DNA of 31,342 bases from an uncultured Parabacteroides sp. GTDB lineage: Bacteria; Bacteroidota; Bacteroidia; Bacteroidales; Tannerellaceae. A model generated the notes under the pieces. That model worked only from the letters and a program-made list of their open reading frames with translations, had not been told where the DNA came from and made no database searches. Shown here one piece after another: positions 23,396-30,548 of the stretch (position 1 is its first letter; every line of letters begins with the position of its first letter). Where the stretch lies: positions 1 through 31,342 of the forward strand of contig CALBYC010000207.1 in assembly GCA_937890135.1 (NCBI GenBank), written 5' to 3'. The position numbers were made by a program, and so were the translations under genes.

Positions 23396-23851
23396 TTATT
23401 TATAAGAGTTTATATCTATTGATTTTGGCTGCTGAGCTTCGTGTTTGTGCTCTGTACCTGCATATACATACAAGTTAGTCAGTAATTTCGCACCTAAACG
23501 ATTCTTTGGCAACATACCCTTTACAACTTTTCTGTATAGGTGACTCGGTCCTTTTTTCAAGAGGTCGGCCGGAGTATATTCAATCTGTCCACCAGGATAT
23601 CCAGTGTATCTCAAATATACGCGGTCTGTCCATTTTTTCCCTGTCAAATTAACTTTCTCTGCATTGATGATAATTACGTTATCACCACAATCAACGTGCG
23701 GAGTAAAATTGGGTTTATACTTGCCGCGCAAAAGCTTTGCTACTTTTGCACAAAGACGTCCCAAAGACTGGCCTTCAGCGTCAACGATGACCCACTCTTT
23801 GTTTACAGTTGCTTTGTTTGCAGAAATGGTCTTAAAACTTAAAGTATCCAC
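23396..23851 (-). CDS. rplM: 50S ribosomal protein L13
   Basis: A 151-residue L13, first gene of the rplM-rpsI-rpsB-tsf operon. Seen: VIVDAEGQSLGRLCAKVAKLLRGKYKPNFTPHVDCGDNVIIINAEKV (about 22-68) and the family signature region KGMLPKNRLGAKLLTNLYVYAGTEHKHEAQQP (about 111-142). The protein helps early 50S assembly. Expression probably starts from TAATTTTG on the minus strand at 23979-23972, giving a leader of about 115 bases. Confidence 0.97.
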   Translation of the reverse strand: MDTLSFKTISANKATVNKEWVIVDAEGQSLGRLCAKVAKLLRGKYKPNFTPHVDCGDNVIIINAEKVNLTGKKWTDRVYLRYTGYPGGQIEYTPADLLKKGPSHLYRKVVKGMLPKNRLGAKLLTNLYVYAGTEHKHEAQQPKSIDINSYK

Positions 23852-23897
23852 TGCTTAATGTGTTTAATAAATTAATAATTAAAACGTCTTATTCTTT

Positions 23898-23918
23898 TGT
23901 CATATCGGACACATGACA
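23898..23918 (-). promoter_or_regulatory. Hairpin in the rplM leader
   Basis: TGTCAT and ATGACA (23898-23903 / 23913-23918) form a 6-bp hairpin with a 9-base loop inside the predicted rplM leader. Ribosomal operons are often autoregulated through leader structures like this, but I cannot assign it to a known class. Confidence 0.3.
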
Positions 23919-23971
23919 TAACAAAGTCCTAAGAACTAAACTTTTAGTACAATTTGATAATAATCGGCTTG

Positions 23972-23979
23972 CAAAATTA
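23972..23979 (-). promoter_or_regulatory. -7 element of the rplM operon
   Basis: The minus strand reads TAATTTTG, a full TAnnTTTG match, 121 bases before the rplM ATG. No clear -33 TTTG is present. Confidence 0.55.
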
Positions 23980-24043
23980 CTCAGAATAATCGAATAATAA
24001 AATTTTCCACTCTGTTTTTTCAAAATATTTTCTTCCAAATGTC

Positions 24044-24679
24044 TTATTTGCGGAAAAAATAACCCACAGAGAATGTCACATTGTTTTGGAATAATGTTGA
24101 TTCGTTTTCCCGCTTTACTGTTCTTCTGTCCAATACTCCTGCCACGTTGTTAATGGAGAAAAAAAAACGGCTGTATTCTACGCTCAACCCGACGTTTACT
24201 CCTAAGTCGATCGTTCGAAGATTAGGTTCTTCCTTCTTGCCAAACTCAATATTGGACTCTACGCCCGTATCTTCCATTTTCATTTTCCCCGCCAATGACA
24301 CATCTAATGTCGGGCCTGCAAAAACGGACAACTTAATGTCGGAAATTTGGAACGTGTATGCCAAGTCGAATGGAAGCTGCAAGGAATAATATTTATACAT
24401 GTTATGGGTAGTCATTCCTTCTGTTGACGGATAAGAATAATAGTCACCTCCCTGGTATATCAAACCTATTTCCGGGACAAATGACAAACCTTTATATATT
24501 GGAATCTGTATTAGCCCTGCCACACTAAAACCCATCCTGCCCCCTGATTCATACGATTTGTCCAAACGTTGAATCAATGATGAATATGCGCCACCAAACC
24601 GTACGCCGAACTCTACTTGAGCAAATGCTGAAACAATGCTTAAGAGCAATCCCGACATTAATACAACCATTCTTCTCAT
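24044..24679 (-). CDS. Outer-membrane beta-barrel protein (PorT-like family)
   Basis: A 211-residue protein with a signal peptide (MRRMVVLMSGLLLSIVSAFA, cut before QVEFG). The mature part shows alternating hydrophobic strands and turns of an 8-strand-type barrel: VEFGVRFGGAYSSL, GFSVAGLIQIPIYKGLSFVPEIGLIYQGG, YSLQLPFDLAYTF, LSVFAGPTLDVSLAG, VNVGLSVEYSRFFFSINN, and a terminal strand NNVTFSVGYFFRK. The YYSLQLPFDLAYTF / SVFAGPTL arrangement is typical of Bacteroidetes outer-membrane beta-barrel (PorT-like) families. The substrate or role is unknown. A TATATTTG -7 element lies 24-31 bases upstream. Confidence 0.8.
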   Translation of the reverse strand: MRRMVVLMSGLLLSIVSAFAQVEFGVRFGGAYSSLIQRLDKSYESGGRMGFSVAGLIQIPIYKGLSFVPEIGLIYQGGDYYSYPSTEGMTTHNMYKYYSLQLPFDLAYTFQISDIKLSVFAGPTLDVSLAGKMKMEDTGVESNIEFGKKEEPNLRTIDLGVNVGLSVEYSRFFFSINNVAGVLDRRTVKRENESTLFQNNVTFSVGYFFRK

Positions 24680-24702
24680 ATGCTTTTCATTCTTTATTGC
24701 GG

Positions 24703-24710
24703 CAAATATA
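24703..24710 (-). promoter_or_regulatory. -7 element of the beta-barrel gene
   Basis: The minus strand reads TATATTTG, a full match to TAnnTTTG, 24 bases before the start codon. Confidence 0.55.
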
Positions 24711-24739
24711 AAACAATATATCGAAAAATATCATAATTT

Positions 24740-24776
24740 GCGGGAAAAAGGAGTCTGTAAGAACAAGCATTCTTAC
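24740..24776 (-). terminator. Possible terminator of the Nudix gene
   Basis: On the minus strand GTAAGAA (24776-24770) pairs with TTCTTAC (24763-24757), overlapping the stop codon, and a TTTTT run follows 8 bases later. The gap to the T-run makes it weaker than the other terminators here. Confidence 0.5.
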
Positions 24777-25300
24777 TCTATGTTTTGTTTGTACTTTTGA
24801 ACGGCATTGCGAATGGAACCTAATCCGAAATCTTCGGGTGAAAGCGAAGAGGGCTTTTGTATGACGATTTCAGCTGCGTCATCTGCTGCGTGGGCCTTTC
24901 CGAAATCATCCACGTGGCACTCGAAAAACAAATCAACAGTATGGACTTCAAATCCCTTGTATGGATAAATATTCGGGATTGAGAATAAATATCGGCAGTC
25001 ATGTATCTCCAATCCTGTTTCTTCTTTCACCTCTCTGTATGCCGCCTCTTCGGCGCATTCGTACCTATCCATGAATCCTCCTGGCAAGTCCAATGTGCCT
25101 TGCGCAGGTTCCTTTGCTCTGCGAACTAACAGTAGCTCTCCTTTTTTATTTTTAATAAAACAAGCAACCGCTGCTGACGGGTTGTAATAATAGACAAAAC
25201 CGCAGTTGATGCATTTCTTGGATTTCTCATCATTTTCAACAAATGACTTTCGTCCACACACCGGGCAATATACGAATTGATGCAATGGATGAATATTCAT
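24773..25300 (-). CDS. Nudix hydrolase with N-terminal zinc ribbon
   Basis: A 175-residue protein. The N-terminal 35 residues form a four-cysteine zinc ribbon (CPVCG...CINCG), then a Nudix domain with the box GGFMDRYECAEEAAYREVKEETGLE (about 73-97), which fits GX5EX7REUXEEXGU with all metal-binding glutamates. The zinc ribbon plus Nudix layout is seen in NADH pyrophosphatase (NudC) and related proteins; NudC's SQPWPFPxS motif is not present, so the substrate is open (ADP-ribose or other nucleotide diphosphates). It lies downstream of the glucokinase gene but a strong terminator separates them. Confidence 0.88.
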   Translation of the reverse strand: MNIHPLHQFVYCPVCGRKSFVENDEKSKKCINCGFVYYYNPSAAVACFIKNKKGELLLVRRAKEPAQGTLDLPGGFMDRYECAEEAAYREVKEETGLEIHDCRYLFSIPNIYPYKGFEVHTVDLFFECHVDDFGKAHAADDAAEIVIQKPSSLSPEDFGLGSIRNAVQKYKQNIE

Positions 25301-25313
25301 TCTATTATTTACA

Positions 25314-25360
25314 TTAAAGAAAAGAGCACGTCGCCAGCCTTGGCTGGCAACGTGCTCTTA
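25314..25360 (-). terminator. Terminator of the ROK kinase gene
   Basis: AAGAGCACGT (25322-25331) / ACGTGCTCTT (25350-25359), continued by GCCAGCC / GGCTGGC with a 2-base apex, form a nearly perfect stem of about 18 bp. On the minus strand it is followed by TTTTCTTT. Confidence 0.92.
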
Positions 25361-25374
25361 TGAATAAGTTCATA

Positions 25375-26343
25375 TCATGCCTGTTTTGCTTCCCAACCCA
25401 AAGCGCTTGCGCCTAATACGGCAGCGTCACTTTCTTTTAATTGAGAAAACATCAGTTTGACTTTCCCTTGATAAATCTTCAACAGATTATTTTCCATCGA
25501 ACGTTTGACCGGATTCATAATCAAATCACCGGCTTTTGTCAAACCTCCGAACAGGATAATAGCTTCCGGGCTTGAGAATGCTACGAAATCGGCAAATGCC
25601 TCGCCTAATATATTCCCTGTAAATTCGAATATTTCCAAAGCCATTTTGTCATTTTTCATGGCTGCATCGTAGACATCCTTTGAAGTAATCTCATCTGGAT
25701 TCAGATCTCGCAATAGGCTCTCATCCTTACGAATCTCCAAAAATTCACGAGCGGTACGTGCCACACCTGTCGCTGATGCATAAGCTTCCAAACAGCCATG
25801 ACGACCGCATCCGCAAATTCGGCCATTATTGTGACGAACTATCACGTGCCCCAACTCGCCGGCAAAACCATCGTGACCATACACCAGGTTCCCTGCTATG
25901 ACGATACCGCTGCCTACACCTGTCCCCAATGTGATAACGATAAAGTCTTTCATCCCGCGAGCTGCTCCATAAGTCATTTCTCCGATAGCTGCAGCATTCG
26001 CGTCATTTGTCAAGGCGACAGGAATGCCACCGATGTATTCACTAATCATTTGTGCCAACGGCACGATGCCTTTCCAGGGTAAATTAGGAGCGAACTCAAT
26101 GCAACCATTGAAATAGTTGCCGTTCGGTGCTCCTATGCCTACTCCTTTAATCTTTTCTGGGCCTCCGGCTTGTTCGATCACGCCTTTCAAGCCATCTCCC
26201 AATGCTGAAACATACTCATTGATATCTGTATATTTCCCAGTTTTGATGGAACTACTATATAAAATTGTCCCTCGTGCGTCAACAACGCCAAAAACCGTAT
26301 TTGTACCGCCTATATCGATACCTACTACATAAGGCTTCTCCAT
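25375..26343 (-). CDS. ROK family sugar kinase (glucokinase type)
   Basis: A 322-residue ROK protein. Seen: YVVGIDIGGTNTVFGVVD (ATP phosphate loop) at the start, NDANAAAIGE (about 113-122) with the catalytic Asp, GTGVGSGIVIAG, and the ROK zinc motif CGCGRHGCLEAYAS (about 176-189). No helix-turn-helix precedes it, so it is a kinase rather than a NagC-type repressor. Glucokinase, phosphorylating glucose for glycolysis, is the most likely role in this phylum; another hexose is possible. The longer frame from 26415 adds 24 residues upstream of the DIGGTN strand and overlaps the promoter, so ATG 26343 is chosen. Confidence 0.92.
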   Translation of the reverse strand: MEKPYVVGIDIGGTNTVFGVVDARGTILYSSSIKTGKYTDINEYVSALGDGLKGVIEQAGGPEKIKGVGIGAPNGNYFNGCIEFAPNLPWKGIVPLAQMISEYIGGIPVALTNDANAAAIGEMTYGAARGMKDFIVITLGTGVGSGIVIAGNLVYGHDGFAGELGHVIVRHNNGRICGCGRHGCLEAYASATGVARTAREFLEIRKDESLLRDLNPDEITSKDVYDAAMKNDKMALEIFEFTGNILGEAFADFVAFSSPEAIILFGGLTKAGDLIMNPVKRSMENNLLKIYQGKVKLMFSQLKESDAAVLGASALGWEAKQA

Positions 26344-26385
26344 GATTTTATGTTTAGGATTAATAATGAATTTCAATTTATATGA

Positions 26386-26415
26386 CAAATATAATTGCTT
26401 TATGAAAAGCAGCAA
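26386..26415 (-). promoter_or_regulatory. Promoter of the ROK kinase gene
   Basis: The minus strand has TATATTTG at 26393-26386, a full -7 match, with ATTG at 26415-26412, 18 bases upstream, as a fair -33. Transcription would begin near 26379, inside the longest possible frame, supporting ATG 26343. Confidence 0.6.
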
Positions 26416-26519
26416 TAGATTTATCTGAAAATTTTCACATTTTCGTTACTTTTTCCCCGACAGCTTTGAATACAGCCAAGTTGTTTCTTTGTTTTATGAA
26501 GAATTTGTCCGGAAATATT

Positions 26520-26554
26520 CAAATAAAAAGCGGTTGCCAATCGCAGCCGCTTTT
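26520..26554 (-). terminator. Terminator of the LysM/M23 peptidase gene
   Basis: AAAAGCGG with TGC and GCA with CCGCTTTT (26526-26554) form an imperfect stem; on the minus strand it is followed by TTTTTATTTG. It lies 27 bases past the stop codon. Confidence 0.8.
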
Positions 26555-26580
26555 CGTGTTTTCAAAAAAGATATAATATA

Positions 26581-27792
26581 TTAGGAACAACGTAATGAAC
26601 GACCTAACTTCAAAATCGTAGTTCGTTTTATTCCATTCAATTCGCACAACTTTGAAACGGATATGCCGTAACGCTGGGCAATTGCGCCCAAGGTATCTCC
26701 TGATTTAATCTTATGGTAAATAATTCCACTATTTTGAGAATCTTGAGCTTCTGTTCTGGAATCGGCGACTTCTTGACTGATTTCTGTTTTGACATTTTCC
26801 TTTGTCTGCTGAGAACGTACCGCTTTGTTGTTTTCTCCTGAAGTGCACCGCAATGCCTGGCCAATCCGGAGGGTCGTAGTCGGTTTAATTCCGTTCAAAC
26901 GGCATAATTCCGCTACCGATGTCCCGTATATTCGAGCTATGTGCCCTAATGTTTCTCCCGATTTGACCCGGTGATAAACTAATTGGTCATCTGAAGATGT
27001 ATAAATATTGCTTTTACGTCCGTTAATTTTTATGTTGCGAAATACATAAGTATCTTGAATAGGGACGCCGTTCTCAAAATCTATTATTTCTGAAGGATTG
27101 ATCGCCTTTCCCAAAAAACGGGTCTCAAAATGAAGGTGTGAACCTGTTGAACGTCCCGTATTGCCGCCCAGCCCTATCGGGTCGCCTGCCTTGACGATGT
27201 CATTTACTTCGACTAATTGTTTTGACAAATGGCCATAAACAGTCTCAAGTCCGTTCGGATGGCGTATGACCACATAGTAGCCATATCCACGGCGTTCAAA
27301 ATTCCGAATTCTCACTTTCCCGTCAAATGCCGCACGGATTGTGTCTCCTTTGTAGACTTTCAAATCTATTCCTTTATGCATTCGCCTCCGCCGGGGACCA
27401 TATTTCGATGTGACACGGACAATAGAATCGAGGGGATAATAAAAGGAAGAACAGTCAATCATGCAAGAATCAGGAAAAGTGACATTCTTTTCGCCTCTAA
27501 ATGGATTTACCCATTGGGTATTCCAATTAGAACCATACAACTCGTCGGCAGGGAAAAGTAACGACTCGCGGGCGACTTCTGCATTTATGGTCGCTTCCGA
27601 CAACTTGGTCAAACCTATGTCTTTCTTGAATCCAACACGGTCTGCCATCAATTCTGAGACATTTTGATCCATCACGGAATTAGCACGCTCGACTGTTACT
27701 GGAGTTTTTACTTTTTTGTTCGGTTCAGCAGCTTTGGCTGATGAAAGCAACATCATGCTTAAGCATACTGATAATATTGATTTAACTATCAT
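26581..27792 (-). CDS. Secreted M23 peptidase with two LysM domains
   Basis: A 403-residue cell-wall hydrolase. It has a signal peptide (cut near SAKA), a linker of about 110 residues, an M23/LytM domain (about 120-240) with HKGID and the metal-binding HLHFE motif (RSTGSHLHFETRF), and two LysM peptidoglycan-binding repeats at the C-terminus (YHRVKSGETLGHIARIYG... and YHKIKSGDTLGAIAQRYG...), each about 45 residues. The M23 fold cuts peptide bridges in peptidoglycan, or acts as an inactive activator of amidases; the visible metal ligands suggest an active enzyme. The longest frame begins at a TTG (27807) that lies within the -7 box, so ATG 27792 is the likely start. Confidence 0.92.
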   Translation of the reverse strand: MIVKSILSVCLSMMLLSSAKAAEPNKKVKTPVTVERANSVMDQNVSELMADRVGFKKDIGLTKLSEATINAEVARESLLFPADELYGSNWNTQWVNPFRGEKNVTFPDSCMIDCSSFYYPLDSIVRVTSKYGPRRRRMHKGIDLKVYKGDTIRAAFDGKVRIRNFERRGYGYYVVIRHPNGLETVYGHLSKQLVEVNDIVKAGDPIGLGGNTGRSTGSHLHFETRFLGKAINPSEIIDFENGVPIQDTYVFRNIKINGRKSNIYTSSDDQLVYHRVKSGETLGHIARIYGTSVAELCRLNGIKPTTTLRIGQALRCTSGENNKAVRSQQTKENVKTEISQEVADSRTEAQDSQNSGIIYHKIKSGDTLGAIAQRYGISVSKLCELNGIKRTTILKLGRSLRCS

Positions 27793-27804
27793 TTTCTTTG
27801 ATTT

Positions 27805-27833
27805 CAAAGTTACATTTTATCAAGAGTCGCAAA
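27805..27833 (-). promoter_or_regulatory. Promoter of the LysM/M23 gene
   Basis: On the minus strand TTTG (27833-27830) is followed after 17 bases by TAACTTTG (27812-27805). The start would be near 27799, only about 6 bases before ATG 27792, so the message is almost leaderless. Confidence 0.65.
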
Positions 27834-27835
27834 AT

Positions 27836-27898
27836 TTCTTGACGTTCTTCAAGAAACCCAACTTTTCAAAGTTCGGAATTTTGATTATTACATCAAAA
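27836..27898. other. Cluster of small inverted repeats upstream of the M23 gene
   Basis: Three short dyads follow each other: TTCTTGA/TCAAGAA (27836-27855), AACTTT/AAAGTT (27860-27873) and TTTTGAT/ATCAAAA (27879-27898). They lie just upstream of the M23 promoter and could be operator sites, or parts of the end of the recG transcript. The rest of the 208-base gap is AT-rich with no gene. Confidence 0.35.
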
Positions 27899-27979
27899 TA
27901 TATTAGAGTAAAAATATTTATCAGGATTGAATTAGCCTTAAAATAAGGATATAACAAGTTATAAACCAGTCGTTTGATA

Positions 27980-27998
27980 AAAATATGTTTTACAACAT
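27980..27998 (-). terminator. Weak terminator after recG
   Basis: On the minus strand ATGTT and AACAT pair around GTAA, followed by ATTTTTATC. The stem is only 5 bp, so this is a weak candidate. Confidence 0.4.
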
Positions 27999-28000
27999 GT

Positions 28001-30103
28001 TTAGCTGATTAGTCCCCAGTTTAATTTGTTTTCGTACAATATCTTCAGTCTTTCGTTCAAAATTCGGTTACTTTCGGAAAGTAAGTCCGGATCACAATCT
28101 AACACTTCCGCCGCTATATCCCTGGCAAATTGTAAAATCTGTCCATCCGATGCCAAATTAGCAATTTTAAGGTCCAGTCCTTCTCCGCTTTGGCGTGTCC
28201 CTTCTAAATCGCCTTGCCCTCTCAAACGTAAATCCGCTTCTGCAATCTCAAAGCCATTGTTGCTATCGACCATTATCCCTAAACGTTTTCGTGTCTCTGC
28301 GCTTAATTTGTATGATGAAACCAATATGCAATAGGATTGCTCTGCCCCTCTGCCTACTCTTCCCCGCAATTGGTGTAGCTGTGACAGTCCAAAACGTTCT
28401 GCGCTTTCAATGACCATAACCGATGCATTAGGGACATTAACGCCAACTTCTATTACAGTAGTTGCTAATAATATCTGCGCTTCTCCTGAAACGAATTGTT
28501 GCATGGCGGAATCTTTTTCAGAGGTTTTCATCTTTCCATGTACCATACAAACTTTATATTCGCTAAATGCTTCTTGGAAAATTTCAAAACCGTCTTCCAA
28601 ACTCTTGTAATCCAATTTTTCACTCCCCTCTATCAACGGATACACCACATATACTTGTCTGCCTTTACGTATTTCATTCCTTAAAAAGACAAATAATTCC
28701 GATTTGTTGTTATCGTAAAGGTGGATGGTCTTTATTGGCTTCCGTCCGGGAGGCAGTTCATCAATGACTGAGACATCCAAATCTCCATATAATGTCATAG
28801 CGAGCGTTCGGGGTATAGGAGTAGCGGTCATTACTAGCATGTGAGGCACAATCTGCGGGTTTTTCTTCCATAACTTAGAGCGTTGCGCCACGCCAAACCG
28901 ATGCTGTTCATCGATTATGGCTAACCCCAGCGAAGAAAAAATGACCGTGTCTTCTATCAAGGCGTGGGTACCTATCACTATCTGTATTTCTCCGTTTGCG
29001 ATGCGGGGCAGTATTTTGTCTCTATCTCGTTTTTTAGTAGATCCTGTCAATAATGCTACTTCCACATCCATATCCTTGAGAAAGGCTTTAATCGTGGAAT
29101 AATGTTGTGCCGCTAATATTTCGGTAGGAGCCATCATGCAAGCCTGACAATGGTTGTCCAATGCCAGCAGCATGGATAATAAACCGACCAGTGTCTTGCC
29201 GCTTCCTACGTCGCCTTGCAGCAGACGATTCATCTGCTTCCCGCTTTTCATGTCGGAGCGGATTTCGCGTACCACTCGTTTTTGAGCGTTCGTCAGGTCA
29301 AAAGGCAAATATTCTTTATAAAACGTATTGAAATAATCACCCACTTTTGTAAAAACAATCCCTTGCAATAATTTCGAACGTTGGTTGGCGGAACGAAGCA
29401 TTTTCAATTGGATGAAGAATAGCTCGTCAAATTTTAATCTTAGTTGCGCATTCCTCAATGAGGTGATGTCGGACGGGAAGTGGATGTTTCTTATTGCATC
29501 AGGCAAGGGCATCAAATGGATTTTATCAACTAAGTAAGCAGGCAAAGTTTCAGGGATTTGCCAATTCAGATTGCAAAGTAGTGTATATTGCAAATTTTGG
29601 ATTGCCCTTGAGTTCAGAAAAGCCCTTTTCATCTTTTCGGTTGTATTGTAAAAAGGAGTCAGGCCTGAAGCTATCTGTTCCGCTTCTTTGATGGGATCCA
29701 CGTCCGGATGCACCATGTTATAAGCTCGTCCAAATTCAGAAGGTTTGCCGAACACGATATATTCCTCATTAATCTTTAATTTGGACAATACGAAATTCAA
29801 GCCTTTGAACCAAACCAAATCGATAGTACCGCTGCCGTCTGAAAATTTGCCTATTAAACGCTTTGTCCGGCCTTCTCCTAATTGTTCAAAGGAAAGGATT
29901 TTCCCTTTCAATTGAATGTAAGGCATATTGGATGTAATCTCCGATACGTGATAAAATCTACTCCTATCCATGTATTTGTAAGGGAAATAATACAATAAAT
30001 CTTCATACGAAACAATGCTTGCCTCTTTTTGCAGGACTTCTGCCTTTTTCGGTCCTACACCTGAAAGATAAGTAATTGCTCTTTTGTCAAGATCCAATGC
30101 CAT
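28001..30103 (-). CDS. recG: ATP-dependent DNA helicase RecG
   Basis: A 700-residue branch-migration helicase that remodels stalled replication forks and Holliday junctions. Seen: an N-terminal wedge/OB domain (about 10-220, including ITYLSGVGPKKAEVL, which resembles a helix-hairpin-helix-like lead-in), Walker A GDVGSGKT (about 298-305), MMAPTEILAAQH (Ia), DEQHRFG (motif II), MTATPIPRT (motif III), and motifs V-VI TTVIEVGVNVPNAS and QLRGRVGRG. The LRGQGDLEGTRQSG segment is typical of RecG C-termini. The promoter is seen at 30225-30197. Confidence 0.97.
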   Translation of the reverse strand: MALDLDKRAITYLSGVGPKKAEVLQKEASIVSYEDLLYYFPYKYMDRSRFYHVSEITSNMPYIQLKGKILSFEQLGEGRTKRLIGKFSDGSGTIDLVWFKGLNFVLSKLKINEEYIVFGKPSEFGRAYNMVHPDVDPIKEAEQIASGLTPFYNTTEKMKRAFLNSRAIQNLQYTLLCNLNWQIPETLPAYLVDKIHLMPLPDAIRNIHFPSDITSLRNAQLRLKFDELFFIQLKMLRSANQRSKLLQGIVFTKVGDYFNTFYKEYLPFDLTNAQKRVVREIRSDMKSGKQMNRLLQGDVGSGKTLVGLLSMLLALDNHCQACMMAPTEILAAQHYSTIKAFLKDMDVEVALLTGSTKKRDRDKILPRIANGEIQIVIGTHALIEDTVIFSSLGLAIIDEQHRFGVAQRSKLWKKNPQIVPHMLVMTATPIPRTLAMTLYGDLDVSVIDELPPGRKPIKTIHLYDNNKSELFVFLRNEIRKGRQVYVVYPLIEGSEKLDYKSLEDGFEIFQEAFSEYKVCMVHGKMKTSEKDSAMQQFVSGEAQILLATTVIEVGVNVPNASVMVIESAERFGLSQLHQLRGRVGRGAEQSYCILVSSYKLSAETRKRLGIMVDSNNGFEIAEADLRLRGQGDLEGTRQSGEGLDLKIANLASDGQILQFARDIAAEVLDCDPDLLSESNRILNERLKILYENKLNWGLIS

Positions 30104-30196
30104 ACAACTAATATTCCAAGTTATTTTAAATCTGAATATATTGAGCCTTTGCGATATAATCGAGGGTATCCTATTTTACGCCCAATGAACTTTCTA

Positions 30197-30226
30197 CAAA
30201 GATAATTCATTCTTCCATCATCCAAT
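30197..30226 (-). promoter_or_regulatory. Promoter of recG
   Basis: The minus strand has ATTG (30226-30223) and, 18 bases later, TATCTTTG (30204-30197), a full -7 match. The start lies about 85 bases before the recG ATG. Confidence 0.6.
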
Positions 30227-30264
30227 TCTTTTTATTTGATTATTTGCAACAAGCATCTGGAATG

Positions 30265-30305
30265 AACGACAAAAGGAGAAAGTCCTCACGGTCTTTCTCC
30301 TTTTG
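30265..30305. terminator. Terminator of tRNA-Ser
   Basis: CAAAAGGAGAAAG (30270-30282) and CTTTCTCCTTTTG (30293-30305) are a perfect 13-bp inverted repeat with a 10-base loop. On the minus strand it directly follows the tRNA-Ser and ends in TTTTG. Confidence 0.9.
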
Positions 30306-30308
30306 CAG

Positions 30309-30395
30309 CGGAAGCGGGGGGATTCGAACCCCCGGTACGGAAACCCGTACGTCAGTTTAGCAAACTGGTGGTTTCAGCCACTCACCCACACTTCC
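30309..30395 (-). tRNA. tRNA-Ser (anticodon GCU)
   Basis: An 87-base class II tRNA on the minus strand: acceptor GGAAGTG pairs with CGCTTCC with one G-U pair; anticodon loop TTGCTAA gives GCU; the long variable arm TACGGGTTTCCGTA and T arm GGGGGTTCGAATCCCCC are clear. CCA is not encoded. It reads the AGC/AGU codons. Confidence 0.97.
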
Positions 30396-30423
30396 AAAAT
30401 GTGCGCATTCCCTAAATGCACTG

Positions 30424-30454
30424 CAAAGGTATATAATATTTTTTATCCTGCAAA
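30424..30454 (-). promoter_or_regulatory. Promoter of tRNA-Ser
   Basis: On the minus strand TTTG (30454-30451), a 19-base spacer and TACCTTTG (30431-30424) form a textbook Bacteroidetes promoter, about 29 bases before the tRNA 5' end. Confidence 0.8.
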
Positions 30455-30496
30455 TATTAGGGGCTAAAATTTGTTCATGGATGTTTCAAGATACAG

Positions 30497-30528
30497 AAAA
30501 AGGCATGCTTATGCAAGCATGCCTTTTT
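30497..30528. terminator. Terminator of the DUF1080 gene
   Basis: AAAAAGGCATGCTT (30497-30510) and AAGCATGCCTTTTT (30515-30528) form a perfect 14-bp stem with loop ATGC. The T-run is within the stem on both strands, so it can work in either direction; it lies 20 bases past the DUF1080 stop. Confidence 0.9.
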
Positions 30529-30548
30529 ATAAAAGTCGGAACTAACAA

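Noticed and set aside
26344..26415. Extra 24 codons before the ROK kinase
   Set aside because: They include the TATATTTG promoter element; the DIGGTN strand should be near the N-terminus.
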